The notes under the pieces are model-generated. The model did not search any database. It was not told the origin of the DNA and saw nothing but the letters and a program-made list of their open reading frames with translations. This document shows, in pieces, positions 51,644 through 60,777 of a stretch of DNA of 64,000 nucleotides; position 1 is the first letter of the stretch; the number at the start of each line of letters is the position of its first letter. The stretch comes from Bacillus sp. X1(2014) (GTDB lineage Bacteria > Bacillota > Bacilli > Bacillales_B > DSM-18226): contig NZ_VEED01000016.1 of the NCBI RefSeq assembly GCF_007678255.1, positions 1-64,000 on the forward strand, read 5' to 3'. Position numbers and translations under genes: made by a program.

Positions 51644-52255
51644 ATGAACAAAGGTTCATGGATGATCGTTGTTTGTGAATGGATATGGAGGGCGATCTCA
51701 GCAAATATATGCTGGATTGCCTTTACCGCCTTGGGACTGGGGCTATTTGGCTTTTTCCCGGCAACTGTTGCCCTGTTTACGCTTGTCCGTAAATGGCTGA
51801 GAAAAGATACCGATGTACCAGTTTGGAAGACGTTTAAACAAGTTTATTTCAAAGAATGGAAGAGAAGCAATGGAATAGGCCTTGTTTTTTACAGCATCGG
51901 CCTTTTTCTTTTTATCGATATCAGGATTACAGAGACCTTTATGGCGGGTGTTTTTGCCAGCTTTCTTTCGATCATCCTTTACATCCTGTTGATCATCCTA
52001 CTATTGGCAGTCGGCCATTTCTTTGCCATCTATGTCCATTATGAGCTTTCAAGTAGGGAATACATCAAACAGGCCTTTCTCATCACCTTAACGGGGCTGC
52101 CTTCCGCCATCTGGATTGGCGCCGGTTTTTCTGTAATTGGCTACCTGATCAATCAGGTTCCCGGCCTCATCCCGTTCATTTCTGCGGTGGCTCCTGCTTA
52201 TTGGATGATGAAAGTTTGTCTTAACCGGTTTGCTCGTTTAGAAAGGGTCTGTTAA
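51644..52255 (+). CDS. DUF624 (YesL-type) membrane protein
   Basis: This 203-residue protein has four to five membrane helices. The early pattern ICWIAFTALGLGLFGFFPAT is typical of the YesL/DUF624 family, which regularly accompanies LplABC-type oligosaccharide ABC transporters in Bacilli. The LplB-like permease at the right end of the window fits this association. The molecular role of the family is unknown. The start at 51644 follows AAAGAGTGG. It is the last gene before a 21-bp repeat tract. Confidence 0.8.
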   Translation: MNKGSWMIVVCEWIWRAISANICWIAFTALGLGLFGFFPATVALFTLVRKWLRKDTDVPVWKTFKQVYFKEWKRSNGIGLVFYSIGLFLFIDIRITETFMAGVFASFLSIILYILLIILLLAVGHFFAIYVHYELSSREYIKQAFLITLTGLPSAIWIGAGFSVIGYLINQVPGLIPFISAVAPAYWMMKVCLNRFARLERVC

Positions 52256-52264
52256 AGGTAAAAT

Positions 52265-52385
52265 TGCAGCGATTTCCGATTCGCTGATTAAAGTGTGAAA
52301 TTCGCTGATAAAGGCTCCGAATTCGCTGATAAAATCAAAAAATTCGCCGATTAAACATAAAAATTCGCCGATAAATCTATCAAAC
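52265..52385. repeat. Tandem 21-bp repeat, five units
   Basis: tcgctgat or tcgccgat elements start at 52281, 52302, 52323, 52344 and 52365, exactly 21 bases apart, each followed by an A-rich stretch. The tract separates the DUF624 gene from the GH20 gene. No hairpin with a U-tract is seen. Confidence 0.85.
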
Positions 52386-52501
52386 TAGTTTTTCTGGTGT
52401 AAAAATACATTTTTGTTTCGCGGTTTTGTAGTTAAAAACAACAAAGCTGACGAAAAAAGCATGAACCAGATTGGAATTCGGTGAAAAAAGGGGAAATACA
52501 A

Positions 52502-54382
52502 GTGGAACTGTACTTAAAGGGGGACATATCTGCTGTCGCAGATGGTCTCGAGCTTGTGTCAAAACGATTAAAAGTTCAACTTTCTACTGATGGCTATCCA
52601 ATTCACGTGATAAATCAGCCAGGGCCGTTAAAGGTCGTGAATAAAAACGGCCTGGGGGAAATTTCATTCGAAAAGCCGGTTCATTTTTTCCGGGCCATCG
52701 GATTGTGGCTGGAGAATTTTCAAAAAAGCGGCGAATTCGATATCACCGAGAATCCACAGTTTAACATGAGTGGCGTGATGCTGGATGCGTCGAGAAATGC
52801 AGTTCCCACCGTTGCTGACGTAGAAAAGCTTCTGCAGCACATGGCCGTCATGGGATTAGACACCCTGATGCTTTATACGGAGGATACGTACGAGGTCAAG
52901 GAATATCCTTATTTTGGATATATGCGCGGAAGATATACATTTGAGGAGCTCAAAGCTTGTGATGAATATGCCGCGAAACTCGGAATTGACATGATCCCTT
53001 GCATTCAAACCTTGGGCCACTTACGGGAAGCCCTTAAATGGAATTATGCCTCAGGCTTCAAAGACACCGATGATATCCTGCTCGTAGATGAGCCCCAAAC
53101 GTATGAGTTTTTAGAGAGCTGTCTAAAAGCGGCCTCTGAGCCATTTCGGACCAAACGGATTCATATCGGCATGGACGAGACGTTCCAGCTTGGCCTAGGA
53201 AAATATTTGGAGAAGCATGGCTATGAGAACCATATTGATCTCATGAACCGACATCTCCAAAAGGTGGTCTCCATTACCGATAAGCTGGGTCTGAAACCGA
53301 TGATTTGGAGCGATATGTACTTCCCGCTGTTTGCCGAAAGCAGTCCTTATAAGGATGAAAGCGGCGGCATCCGGAAGGATATTCTTGAAGGGATTCCGGA
53401 TGTCGAGCTTGTTTATTGGAACTATTACCGGAAAGAACAAGAAGTGTATGAACGAGATTTTCAAAACCATAAGCTGCTCGGCTCCACGCCGATTTTTGCC
53501 GGCGGAGCTTGGACATGGAATGGGCTGGCGCCGAACTATGGCAAGGCGATTGCGACAATAGAAGCGGCACTTGCTGCCTGTAAACAGGAAGGTATCGGCG
53601 AAATCTTTGTCACATTGTGGGGGGATAACGGAGCAGAAACGCCGTTTGCAACAGCTTACCCAATTTTGCAATTATTTGCCGAGCATACCTATCAAAAGGA
53701 AGTGTCCATTGAAAAGGTGTCAGAGCGCTTTGAGTTTTGTGCTGACGGGCATTTTGCCGATTTTATGAATTTGAAATTATTGGATGAAACACCGGGTGTC
53801 ATGGAGGATAACATGAATACCTCGATGACGTCGAAAGTGCTGCTTTACCAAGATAGTTTAATAGGCTTATATGATGAGAATGTCCGCGGTCTTTCTTTAG
53901 GGGAGCACTATCAGCAGCTGGTACCCGTGCTTGAAAAAGCCAAACAGGAGAATCCAGCCTGGGAAGCCCTGTTTGATTTTTATGAACAGCTGGCAAGGGT
54001 GCTGGCTGACAAAGCGGAAATCGGCCTCAAGATCCTAACGGCATATCAGAACAACGATTTTGACCAAATGAAATCCATTCTACTTACTTTGGATCGAATC
54101 AAGAAGAATGTGGACCTTTTAAGGCAAAAGCACCGAAACGTCTGGTTTTCAGCGTATAAGCCATTTGGCTGGGAAGTGATCGATATTCGTTATGGCGGCG
54201 TCATGACCCGGATGGATTCCGTCAAGTACCGGATTCAGGAGTGGCTCGAGGGAAGGATTCCCCGGATCGAGGAATTGGAAGAAAAACGGCTGCACCATGA
54301 TGGGCCATGGGAAATCGTGGATGGGCTAGTAGGCGGTAATGTCTATCATCGGATCGTCACTGCAGGCAACTTTTCATTATAA
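52502..54382 (+). CDS. Cytoplasmic beta-N-acetylhexosaminidase, GH20
   Basis: GH20 enzymes remove terminal beta-linked GlcNAc or GalNAc by substrate-assisted catalysis. The 626-residue protein has an N-terminal alpha/beta domain, then a TIM barrel. The barrel shows NMSGVMLDASRNAVP and DTLMLYTEDTYEV early, and the catalytic Asp225-Glu226 pair in RIHIGMDETFQLG. It lacks a signal peptide and resembles the streptococcal GH20C type. I prefer the GTG at 52502 behind AAAAGGGG; a GTG at 52481 is possible. It would remove GlcNAc from imported complex-type or trimmed N-glycans. The second GH38 follows after 25 bases. Confidence 0.9.
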   Translation: MELYLKGDISAVADGLELVSKRLKVQLSTDGYPIHVINQPGPLKVVNKNGLGEISFEKPVHFFRAIGLWLENFQKSGEFDITENPQFNMSGVMLDASRNAVPTVADVEKLLQHMAVMGLDTLMLYTEDTYEVKEYPYFGYMRGRYTFEELKACDEYAAKLGIDMIPCIQTLGHLREALKWNYASGFKDTDDILLVDEPQTYEFLESCLKAASEPFRTKRIHIGMDETFQLGLGKYLEKHGYENHIDLMNRHLQKVVSITDKLGLKPMIWSDMYFPLFAESSPYKDESGGIRKDILEGIPDVELVYWNYYRKEQEVYERDFQNHKLLGSTPIFAGGAWTWNGLAPNYGKAIATIEAALAACKQEGIGEIFVTLWGDNGAETPFATAYPILQLFAEHTYQKEVSIEKVSERFEFCADGHFADFMNLKLLDETPGVMEDNMNTSMTSKVLLYQDSLIGLYDENVRGLSLGEHYQQLVPVLEKAKQENPAWEALFDFYEQLARVLADKAEIGLKILTAYQNNDFDQMKSILLTLDRIKKNVDLLRQKHRNVWFSAYKPFGWEVIDIRYGGVMTRMDSVKYRIQEWLEGRIPRIEELEEKRLHHDGPWEIVDGLVGGNVYHRIVTAGNFSL

Positions 54383-54407
54383 AAACTAGTTATAACGAGG
54401 TGAAAGC

Positions 54408-57400
54408 ATGTTCTTAACAGAAAGAAAATTTGAAGAGCGCATCAAGGAATTAGAAGGTTACCGGAACCGGGATCTTAAGGGAATTCATCAATTTTTCGCC
54501 CAGGAGGATGATGGTGAGATTGGTGCCTATCCACCGGCCGCGTATGATGAACAAAAGGTGATGAATATCGGCGACTACTGGAAAGGCCGTGACCGCTATA
54601 TTTGGCTTCATGCCGAGATCGATACTCATTTGCCATATGCCGATCAGCAGATTGTTGGTCTATTCTCGTTTGGAAAAACGGGCGGGGGCAATAATTCAGG
54701 CTTTGAGTCCTTATTATTTGTTAATGGCGAACCCTATCAGGGTGTTGATTCCAACCATGAAGAAGTCCTCTTCGATAACCAAACGGCCAAGGGGCCGATG
54801 CGTTTGGATTTCAGGCTCTGGTCAGGACTTGAGGGTGGAGGAGTTCCGACAGAAAATGAATTTAAGCTGCAAATGGCCGCGATCGGCTGGCTGGATCGCA
54901 GGGTAGATAATCTCTATTACACCCTATTAGCTGCTTATGAAGTGATAAAAGAAACAAGTGAGTCGGATTCCGCCTATACCATTTTGAAAAAGTTGATTTC
55001 GGATACCCTTCATTTGATTAATTGGACCGAGCCCGGCAGCCCTGAATTTTATCAGTCCTGTTATGCGGCGGAGGAAAGCCTTACAGAGGCGATTCAGTCC
55101 TTCACCAAATCATCAGACATCACCATCCATACTGTCGGCCATACCCATATTGATGTGGCTTGGCTTTGGCGGTTAAAAAATACACGGGAGAAGTCTGCTC
55201 GTTCTTTTTCAACGGTCTTGCATTTAATGAAGCAATTTCCAGAATATTTATTCTTGCAAACACAGCCGCAGCTCTATGACTATATCAAAACGGATTATCC
55301 CGAGATTTACGCTCAAATAAAGGATAGAGTGGCTGAAGGCAAATGGGAAGCCGGCGGCGCAATGTGGCTTGAGTCGGACTGTAATATTCCGAGCGGCGAA
55401 TCGCTTGTCCGCCAAATCCTGCACGGGAAGAACTTTTTTAAAGAAGAGTTTGGCGTCGATTGCGAGTACCTATGGCTTCCGGATGTGTTCGGCTACAGCT
55501 GGGCGCTGCCGCAGATCTTAACAAAATCAGGCATTAAAACAATGATGACGACCAAAATCAGCTGGAATCAGTATAACCGGATGCCGCATGATACCTTTTA
55601 CTGGAAAGGAATCGATGGTACCGAGATTTTAACGCACTTTATTACGACGCCGGAGCCATGGAATTCTCCGGACTCTTGGTTCTATACGTATAATGGCTTT
55701 ATTACTGCGAAAACGGTGAATGGTGCTTGGAAAGGCTATCGTGATAAGGATTTATCGAAAGATTTGCTTCTTTCCTATGGATATGGTGATGGCGGCGGCG
55801 GCGTCAACCGGCATATGCTTGAAATGCGCCGCAGATTTGATGCGTTGCCAGGGATGCCGAATGTGAAAACGTCGACAGCCGGGGAATTTTTTAACAAGCT
55901 TCACGAGAATGTTGCCGAATCGGACGGCTATATCCATAAATGGGATGGCGAGCTGTACCTCGAGTACCACCGGGGCACTTATACCAGCCAGGCGTTTATG
56001 AAGCAGATGAATCGAAAATTGGAGCTCTTATACCGACGGGCTGAATTCCTTACTTCATGGCTTTCTGAAAATGGCCAATGGATGGGAACGGACGAGCTGA
56101 AGAATGGCTGGAAGATCATTTTGCGCAATCAATTCCATGATATTATTCCTGGTTCCTCTATCCATGAGGTGTATGAGGATGCCAAAGAAGAATACAAGGA
56201 AGCGCTTGAGCTAGTTCGAAACGTGGAATCCCGTATCATTGAGCACGGAATCAAAAAGGATGACCGCTCTGTCGTGCTCTTTAATGCCACTCACCACCAG
56301 GGGAAGAAAAATGTGGCGGTCCAGCAATTTGCTGATTTTGCCGGAGGCGTTTGGAAAAACAGCAAGGGAGAAATTTTAACCCATCAAAAACGGGATAACG
56401 GCTGGCTGATTGAGGTAGACACCCTTCCATCCTTTGGGGCGAAGACGTTATATTTTGAGCCGGCGGCAGCCGTTCAGGAAACGAATTCGAATTTCAGCTA
56501 TCAGGACCGGAAATTGGAAACGCCTTATTACCTGGTTGAATGGAATGAATTTGGCCAAATGACGTCCCTCTTTGATAAGGAAGCAGGTCGTGGGGTTCTC
56601 GCTGAGAATCAAAAGGGAAATATCCTGCAAATTTTCGAAGATAAGCCGCTTGCCCATGATGCTTGGGATATCGATCTCTTTTATCAAGAAAAAATGGAAG
56701 AAATCCGTGATTTAATCAGATTTGAAGTCGTGGAAAATGGGGAATTGACATTTACAATTCTTGCTAAGTGGACGTATCATCATTCTGAAATCTCCCAGCG
56801 GATTGTCTTTTATCAAAATGACCGCCGCATTGATTTTGAAACAAAGGTGGAATGGCATGAAAAGAGAAAACTGCTGAAGGCTGCTTTCCCAGTGGATATC
56901 CGCGCCACCGAGGCCACGTATGATATTCAATATGGAAATGTGAAGCGCCCGACTCATTGGAATACAAGCTGGGATATGGCTAAATTTGAAACGGTCGGCC
57001 ATCAGTGGGCCGATCTGTCAGAGCCGGACTATGGGGTAAGCCTACTGAACGATTCCAAGTATGGCTACGATATTAAAGAAAATATCATGCGGATCACCTT
57101 ATTAAAATCAGCGATTCATCCTGATCCACAAGCAGATCAGGGAAGCCATTCCTTCGTTTATTCGCTTTACCCGCATATCGGGGAATGGCGCAAAGCGAAA
57201 ACGGTGGAGACAGCGTGGGATTTGAACGATCCTGTTGTAGCTTCTGAAGGGAAATGGGCAAAGGAAGAGTCTTTCCTCGAAATGGATTCGGACCATGTTT
57301 GGATTGATTCTATTAAGCCGGCCTATGATGGCAATGGCATCATTATCCGCTTGCACGAATATGAAGGACGAAGAGGTAAGGTTTCTCTGGATGTTGCCAG

Positions 57401-57518
57401 AGGCATCACCTCATGGGTGGAGACCAATTTGATGGAAGAACCAATCGGAGAAGAATCGGCATCACTGATTGAGGTTGAAATCAAACCGTATGAGATTAAG
57501 ACTTTTCGAGTTTTATAG
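54408..57518 (+). CDS. Cytoplasmic alpha-mannosidase, GH38 (second, long type)
   Basis: This 1036-residue GH38 enzyme has an N-terminal domain of about 240 residues, then the catalytic domain. The zinc motif GHTHIDVAW is at 244-252 (His245, His247, Asp249), and the nucleophile is Asp359 in WLPDVFGYSWALPQIL. It is the class II alpha-mannosidase type (yeast Ams1/lysosomal-like architecture) and not closely similar to the GH38 at 47571. There is no signal peptide. It probably handles alpha-1,2/1,3/1,6 mannose on imported glycans. A 42-base remnant of its 3' end recurs at 63370. The ATG at 54408 follows ACGAGGTG. Confidence 0.9.
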   Translation: MFLTERKFEERIKELEGYRNRDLKGIHQFFAQEDDGEIGAYPPAAYDEQKVMNIGDYWKGRDRYIWLHAEIDTHLPYADQQIVGLFSFGKTGGGNNSGFESLLFVNGEPYQGVDSNHEEVLFDNQTAKGPMRLDFRLWSGLEGGGVPTENEFKLQMAAIGWLDRRVDNLYYTLLAAYEVIKETSESDSAYTILKKLISDTLHLINWTEPGSPEFYQSCYAAEESLTEAIQSFTKSSDITIHTVGHTHIDVAWLWRLKNTREKSARSFSTVLHLMKQFPEYLFLQTQPQLYDYIKTDYPEIYAQIKDRVAEGKWEAGGAMWLESDCNIPSGESLVRQILHGKNFFKEEFGVDCEYLWLPDVFGYSWALPQILTKSGIKTMMTTKISWNQYNRMPHDTFYWKGIDGTEILTHFITTPEPWNSPDSWFYTYNGFITAKTVNGAWKGYRDKDLSKDLLLSYGYGDGGGGVNRHMLEMRRRFDALPGMPNVKTSTAGEFFNKLHENVAESDGYIHKWDGELYLEYHRGTYTSQAFMKQMNRKLELLYRRAEFLTSWLSENGQWMGTDELKNGWKIILRNQFHDIIPGSSIHEVYEDAKEEYKEALELVRNVESRIIEHGIKKDDRSVVLFNATHHQGKKNVAVQQFADFAGGVWKNSKGEILTHQKRDNGWLIEVDTLPSFGAKTLYFEPAAAVQETNSNFSYQDRKLETPYYLVEWNEFGQMTSLFDKEAGRGVLAENQKGNILQIFEDKPLAHDAWDIDLFYQEKMEEIRDLIRFEVVENGELTFTILAKWTYHHSEISQRIVFYQNDRRIDFETKVEWHEKRKLLKAAFPVDIRATEATYDIQYGNVKRPTHWNTSWDMAKFETVGHQWADLSEPDYGVSLLNDSKYGYDIKENIMRITLLKSAIHPDPQADQGSHSFVYSLYPHIGEWRKAKTVETAWDLNDPVVASEGKWAKEESFLEMDSDHVWIDSIKPAYDGNGIIIRLHEYEGRRGKVSLDVARGITSWVETNLMEEPIGEESASLIEVEIKPYEIKTFRVL

Positions 57519-57618
57519 GTTTGGAAATCTAAAGAGCAAGTGACGGTCACACAATGTTTTAACTGTTCCTGCTATGTAACGAGCTCTTATGGTCAATGAC
57601 TGTTAAAGGAGGTGGCTA

Positions 57619-58116
57619 ATGAGGTTAAAGAAAGTTCTGAATAACAATGCTGTATTGGTAACCGATGGCGATGAAGAGAAGGTCGCGTTTGGGACTGGAA
57701 TTGCGTATGGAAAGAGGAGAAATGATCTGATTCATTTTCAGGAGGTTGAAAAGCTGTTTGTCATGAAGGAAAATGAAAAGTTGCAACAACTCTTGAGTCG
57801 TATTCCAGAAGAACACTTTATTCTTTCAGAAGAGATTATCTCCTATGCAGAACAATACCTTGGCAGCAAGCTGAGTGAGCACATTCATCTCGCCTTAACG
57901 GATCATGTGTCATATACAATCGATCGCATAAAGCAGGGCATTCATTTAAAAAACGAATTATTAAATGAAATAAAAATCTTATATAGCAAAGAATATGAAA
58001 TTGGTCTTTGGGCAATAAACCGAATGAAGGAAAAGTGTAATATTGATGTGACAGTGGATGAAGCAGCTTTTATAGCTCTTCATATCTATACAATGAGGCT
58101 TCAAGGAGCCGAGTGA
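57619..58116 (+). CDS. Short BglG/LicT-type antiterminator (CAT plus PRD1 only)
   Basis: This 165-residue protein has an N-terminal CAT RNA-binding domain (1-58, MRLKKVLNNNAVLVTDGDEE) and one PRD domain (about 65-165). The two PRD1 regulatory histidines are kept at His96 (LTDHVSYTI) and His155 (FIALHIY). LicT/BglG proteins usually have about 280 residues with two PRDs, so the second PRD is absent here. The frame closes cleanly with no visible remnant of PRD2, so it may be a natural short form rather than a truncation. A RAT-like site and terminator lie just downstream before the GH84 genes, its likely target. It starts at the ATG at 57619 behind AAAGGAGGTGG. Confidence 0.85.
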   Translation: MRLKKVLNNNAVLVTDGDEEKVAFGTGIAYGKRRNDLIHFQEVEKLFVMKENEKLQQLLSRIPEEHFILSEEIISYAEQYLGSKLSEHIHLALTDHVSYTIDRIKQGIHLKNELLNEIKILYSKEYEIGLWAINRMKEKCNIDVTVDEAAFIALHIYTMRLQGAE

Positions 58117-58186
58117 TATTAATTCTACTTTTCCTTATTTTTGAAAAATAGGATTTTTGACCCTATGAACCTTATACACTATTGTC

Positions 58187-58192
58187 TATAAT
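58187..58192 (+). promoter_or_regulatory. -10 element before the RAT leader
   Basis: A perfect TATAAT lies 28 bases upstream of the RAT-like site; no good -35 hexamer is at 17 bases, so the promoter may depend on an activator or be weak. Confidence 0.4.
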
Positions 58193-58219
58193 GCCCCATA
58201 TAGGAACGATTAACGATTT

Positions 58220-58249
58220 CGCATGTTACTGACACGATCAGGCAGGGCG
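58220..58249 (+). promoter_or_regulatory. Ribonucleic antiterminator (RAT) site
   Basis: cgcatgttactgacacgatc followed by aggcagggcg matches the layout of LicT/BglG RAT RNAs: a TGTTACTG...CAGGCA core with a stem ctga/tcag and asymmetric internal loops. Its right part overlaps the left arm of the terminator beginning at 58242, which is the hallmark of RAT-controlled leaders. Confidence 0.7.
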
Positions 58250-58300
58250 ACGCTTTGTAAGGAGGACTTCCTCCTTGCTTGGTGTTGTCCTGCTTTTTTT
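58242..58300 (+). terminator. Leader terminator overlapping the RAT
   Basis: gcaggcgacgc-like left arm (58242-58253) pairs with gtgttgtcctgc (58282-58293) through several G-U pairs, with an inner hairpin aaggagga/tcctcctt and seven Ts. Antiterminator binding to the RAT would block it and let GH84 transcription proceed. Confidence 0.75.
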
Positions 58301-58397
58301 GTCGAAGCGATGGAAGCGGTTACTTGTAAACTGGAACATCTTGAAATACGAGATTCGTCCCTAAGAATTCAAAATGATAGAAGAAGAGGTGGCAAAG

Positions 58398-60710
58398 GTG
58401 GCAAAAAGTAAAGCATTAAAGGCGGTTGTTTCAGCCTGTTTGGTATCAGGGTTATTGGTTCCGCTGAATATTCCAGCAGCAGGACAAGCAAAGGCAAGTG
58501 AAACCTACGAAATGACTGTATCCCCCATCCCGAAATCGTTAGAACAAACAGACAAAGGTTTCCCGCTGAATCCAAAAGTAGGATTGGTTACGGAAAAAGG
58601 AACCGACCCTGCGGCGATTGCTGAATTGAAGCAAGCCCTGAAGGAGGCAGGTGTTACCACCATTGTGGAGAGTGATATCAAAACCCCTAATCTCCAGGCC
58701 CCCGTCATCATTTGGCTGGGGGAATTCTCCGACCCGGACGAGCTAAAAACCATTCAGCAGCACACTGACCTGGAGGATTTGGTAATGACAAAAAAAGAGG
58801 GGTATATTGTCTCCTCCAAGCACGGCACCAAGGATAAAAAACATATTGTTATTTCCGGACATGATGAGGCAGGGACGTATTACGGGACCCAAACCTTCGA
58901 ACAAATCATTGTCGAACGGAAAGGAACTGATTGGATTCCTGAGGTGGAAATTAAGGACTGGCCAACGATGCCGATCAGGGGCTCAATTGAAGGCTTTTAT
59001 GGTGCGCCATGGTCACATGAGGATCGCTTGCGTCAGATCGGATTTTACGGTGAGCATAAAATGAACAGCTATATTTATGCTCCGAAGGATGACCCTTACC
59101 ACCGGGAAAAATGGAAGGAGCCGTATCCTGCGGATAAGATAGCGGAGCTTACCGAACTAGTTCAGGCCGCACAAGAAAACCATGTCGCCTTTACATTCGC
59201 CATTTCGCCGGGGAATACAATCACTTATTCCAGTGAGTCGGACCTGAAGGCATTGATTCAAAAGGCCCAAGCCATGTGGGATATCGGCGTGAGATCGTTT
59301 GCCTTATACCTTGATGATATTGACCCGAACCTCCATTCCCCTGAAGACAGGGCGATGTTTGGCGGAGATCCGAACCCGCCGGCAGCGGCACAGGCGTATC
59401 TATTAAATCGATTTAACGAAGAATTTATTAAAAAACACAACGGTGCGGAGCGCTTAATCACGGTGCCGACAGACTATTATCAGGCGGGAACCACTCCTTA
59501 CCGGAAACGTTTTGCAGAGCTAGTTCAGTCTGACATTATTGTTCAATGGACAGGAATTGGTGTCGTTGCTCCTACGATTACGTCACAGGATGCCGATAAA
59601 ATTCATGGGATTTTTAAACACGATTTGCTGATTTGGGATAACTATCCGGTGAATGATTTTGATCGCAACCGCTTGTTCCTAGCGCCGCTGACGGGCCGGG
59701 ATTCGGATTTAACGCCTGAACATGGTGTGATTGGCTTAACAGCCAATCCAATGAATGAGGCAGAAGCTTCAAAAATTTCACTGTTTACCGTTGCCGATTA
59801 TACGTGGAACCCTGAAGCCTATGACCCGGCTGATTCGCTGAAGCGGAGTCTGAAGGAATTTGCCGGAGCAGCCTATGAACCTTTAAATCTCTTTGTGGAA
59901 GCCTCGTATGCTACGAGTCTTAATAACAACCGGGAGCCAATTTCGGAAAGAGTAAAGCCGCTAATCGAGCAATTTTGGCTGGCAGAGGAAGCAAAGGACA
60001 GTCAGGCAGTTTCCGAGGCTGGCAAGGCCTTGTTACAGGAATTCAGCAAGATGGAGCAGGCCGCTAAGCAGCTGCGGGAGCAGGTGGATAATCCGAACTT
60101 CTTGAAGGAGGTCACCGGGTATTTAAATAAACTGGAGCTATATGGACAAGCAGGTGAGTCGGCCGTTAACATGGTGCTGGCAGGACAGAGTGGGGATACG
60201 GCTACGGCTGCTGCGGAGCGCATGGTGCTCCAGCAATCGATGACAGCGATAAACGAAATCCCGCAGAAGCTGAGTATTGGCGTGGTTCCGACCTTCCTGG
60301 AGCGGGCGCTTAACGGGAAAAATATAGCAGAAGGGAAAAAAGCTGACGCTTCTTCGAGTGAAGTCAACTGGCTGACGCCAAACCTGGCCGTAGACGGGAA
60401 CAACAATACTAGATGGGCTTCCTTGTACACTGATAATCAATGGCTCAGCGTCGACCTTGGGCAAGTGTATTCCATTGATAAAGTGAAATTATACTGGGAA
60501 TCTGCCTATGGAAAACAATATAAAATTCAAGTGTCAAACGACGGAAGTCAGTGGACAGATGTTTACACAGAGCTAAACAGCAGCGGGGGAACCGATGAAA
60601 TTCAGTTCCCTGCCGTCGAAGCTCGATACGTTAAAATGCAAGGCATCAAACGTTCAAGCAGCTGGGGCTACTCTCTGTACGAATTCAGTGTCTTTGCATC
60701 ACAAAACTAA
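58398..60710 (+). CDS. Secreted beta-N-acetylglucosaminidase, GH84, with CBM32-like domain
   Basis: GH84 enzymes (bacterial hyaluronidase/O-GlcNAcase family) remove beta-GlcNAc by substrate assistance. The 770-residue protein has a signal peptide (about 1-33, ending QAKA) and an N-terminal GH20b-like domain. The catalytic domain starts at GSIEGFYGAPWSHEDRL and carries the catalytic pair Asp306-Asp307 in ALYLDDIDPN. A helical domain precedes a C-terminal discoidin/CBM32-like domain with LAVDGNNNTRWASL and QWLSVDLGQ. I prefer the GTG at 58398 behind AAGAGGTGG over the ATG at 58374. It is the first gene after the RAT leader. There is no cell-wall anchor. Confidence 0.88.
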   Translation: MAKSKALKAVVSACLVSGLLVPLNIPAAGQAKASETYEMTVSPIPKSLEQTDKGFPLNPKVGLVTEKGTDPAAIAELKQALKEAGVTTIVESDIKTPNLQAPVIIWLGEFSDPDELKTIQQHTDLEDLVMTKKEGYIVSSKHGTKDKKHIVISGHDEAGTYYGTQTFEQIIVERKGTDWIPEVEIKDWPTMPIRGSIEGFYGAPWSHEDRLRQIGFYGEHKMNSYIYAPKDDPYHREKWKEPYPADKIAELTELVQAAQENHVAFTFAISPGNTITYSSESDLKALIQKAQAMWDIGVRSFALYLDDIDPNLHSPEDRAMFGGDPNPPAAAQAYLLNRFNEEFIKKHNGAERLITVPTDYYQAGTTPYRKRFAELVQSDIIVQWTGIGVVAPTITSQDADKIHGIFKHDLLIWDNYPVNDFDRNRLFLAPLTGRDSDLTPEHGVIGLTANPMNEAEASKISLFTVADYTWNPEAYDPADSLKRSLKEFAGAAYEPLNLFVEASYATSLNNNREPISERVKPLIEQFWLAEEAKDSQAVSEAGKALLQEFSKMEQAAKQLREQVDNPNFLKEVTGYLNKLELYGQAGESAVNMVLAGQSGDTATAAAERMVLQQSMTAINEIPQKLSIGVVPTFLERALNGKNIAEGKKADASSSEVNWLTPNLAVDGNNNTRWASLYTDNQWLSVDLGQVYSIDKVKLYWESAYGKQYKIQVSNDGSQWTDVYTELNSSGGTDEIQFPAVEARYVKMQGIKRSSSWGYSLYEFSVFASQN

Positions 60711-60721
60711 GAAATGGTAAC

Positions 60722-60746
60722 GGGGGGACGGTTCAAGAACCGTCCT
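60722..60746. repeat. Compact GGGACGGTTC hairpin between the GH84 genes
   Basis: ggacggttc-aa-gaaccgtcc is a perfect 9-bp hairpin made of the arms of the dispersed element with the interior removed. It lies between the two GH84 genes and could stabilise or separate their messages. Confidence 0.75.
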
Positions 60747-60777
60747 TACTGGAAGCGATTTGAGGAGGATAAACAGA

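Noticed and set aside
58223..58397. A 62-codon plus-strand frame over the RAT and terminator
   Set aside because: It crosses the leader hairpins, lacks a ribosome binding site and is explained better by the RNA regulatory structure.
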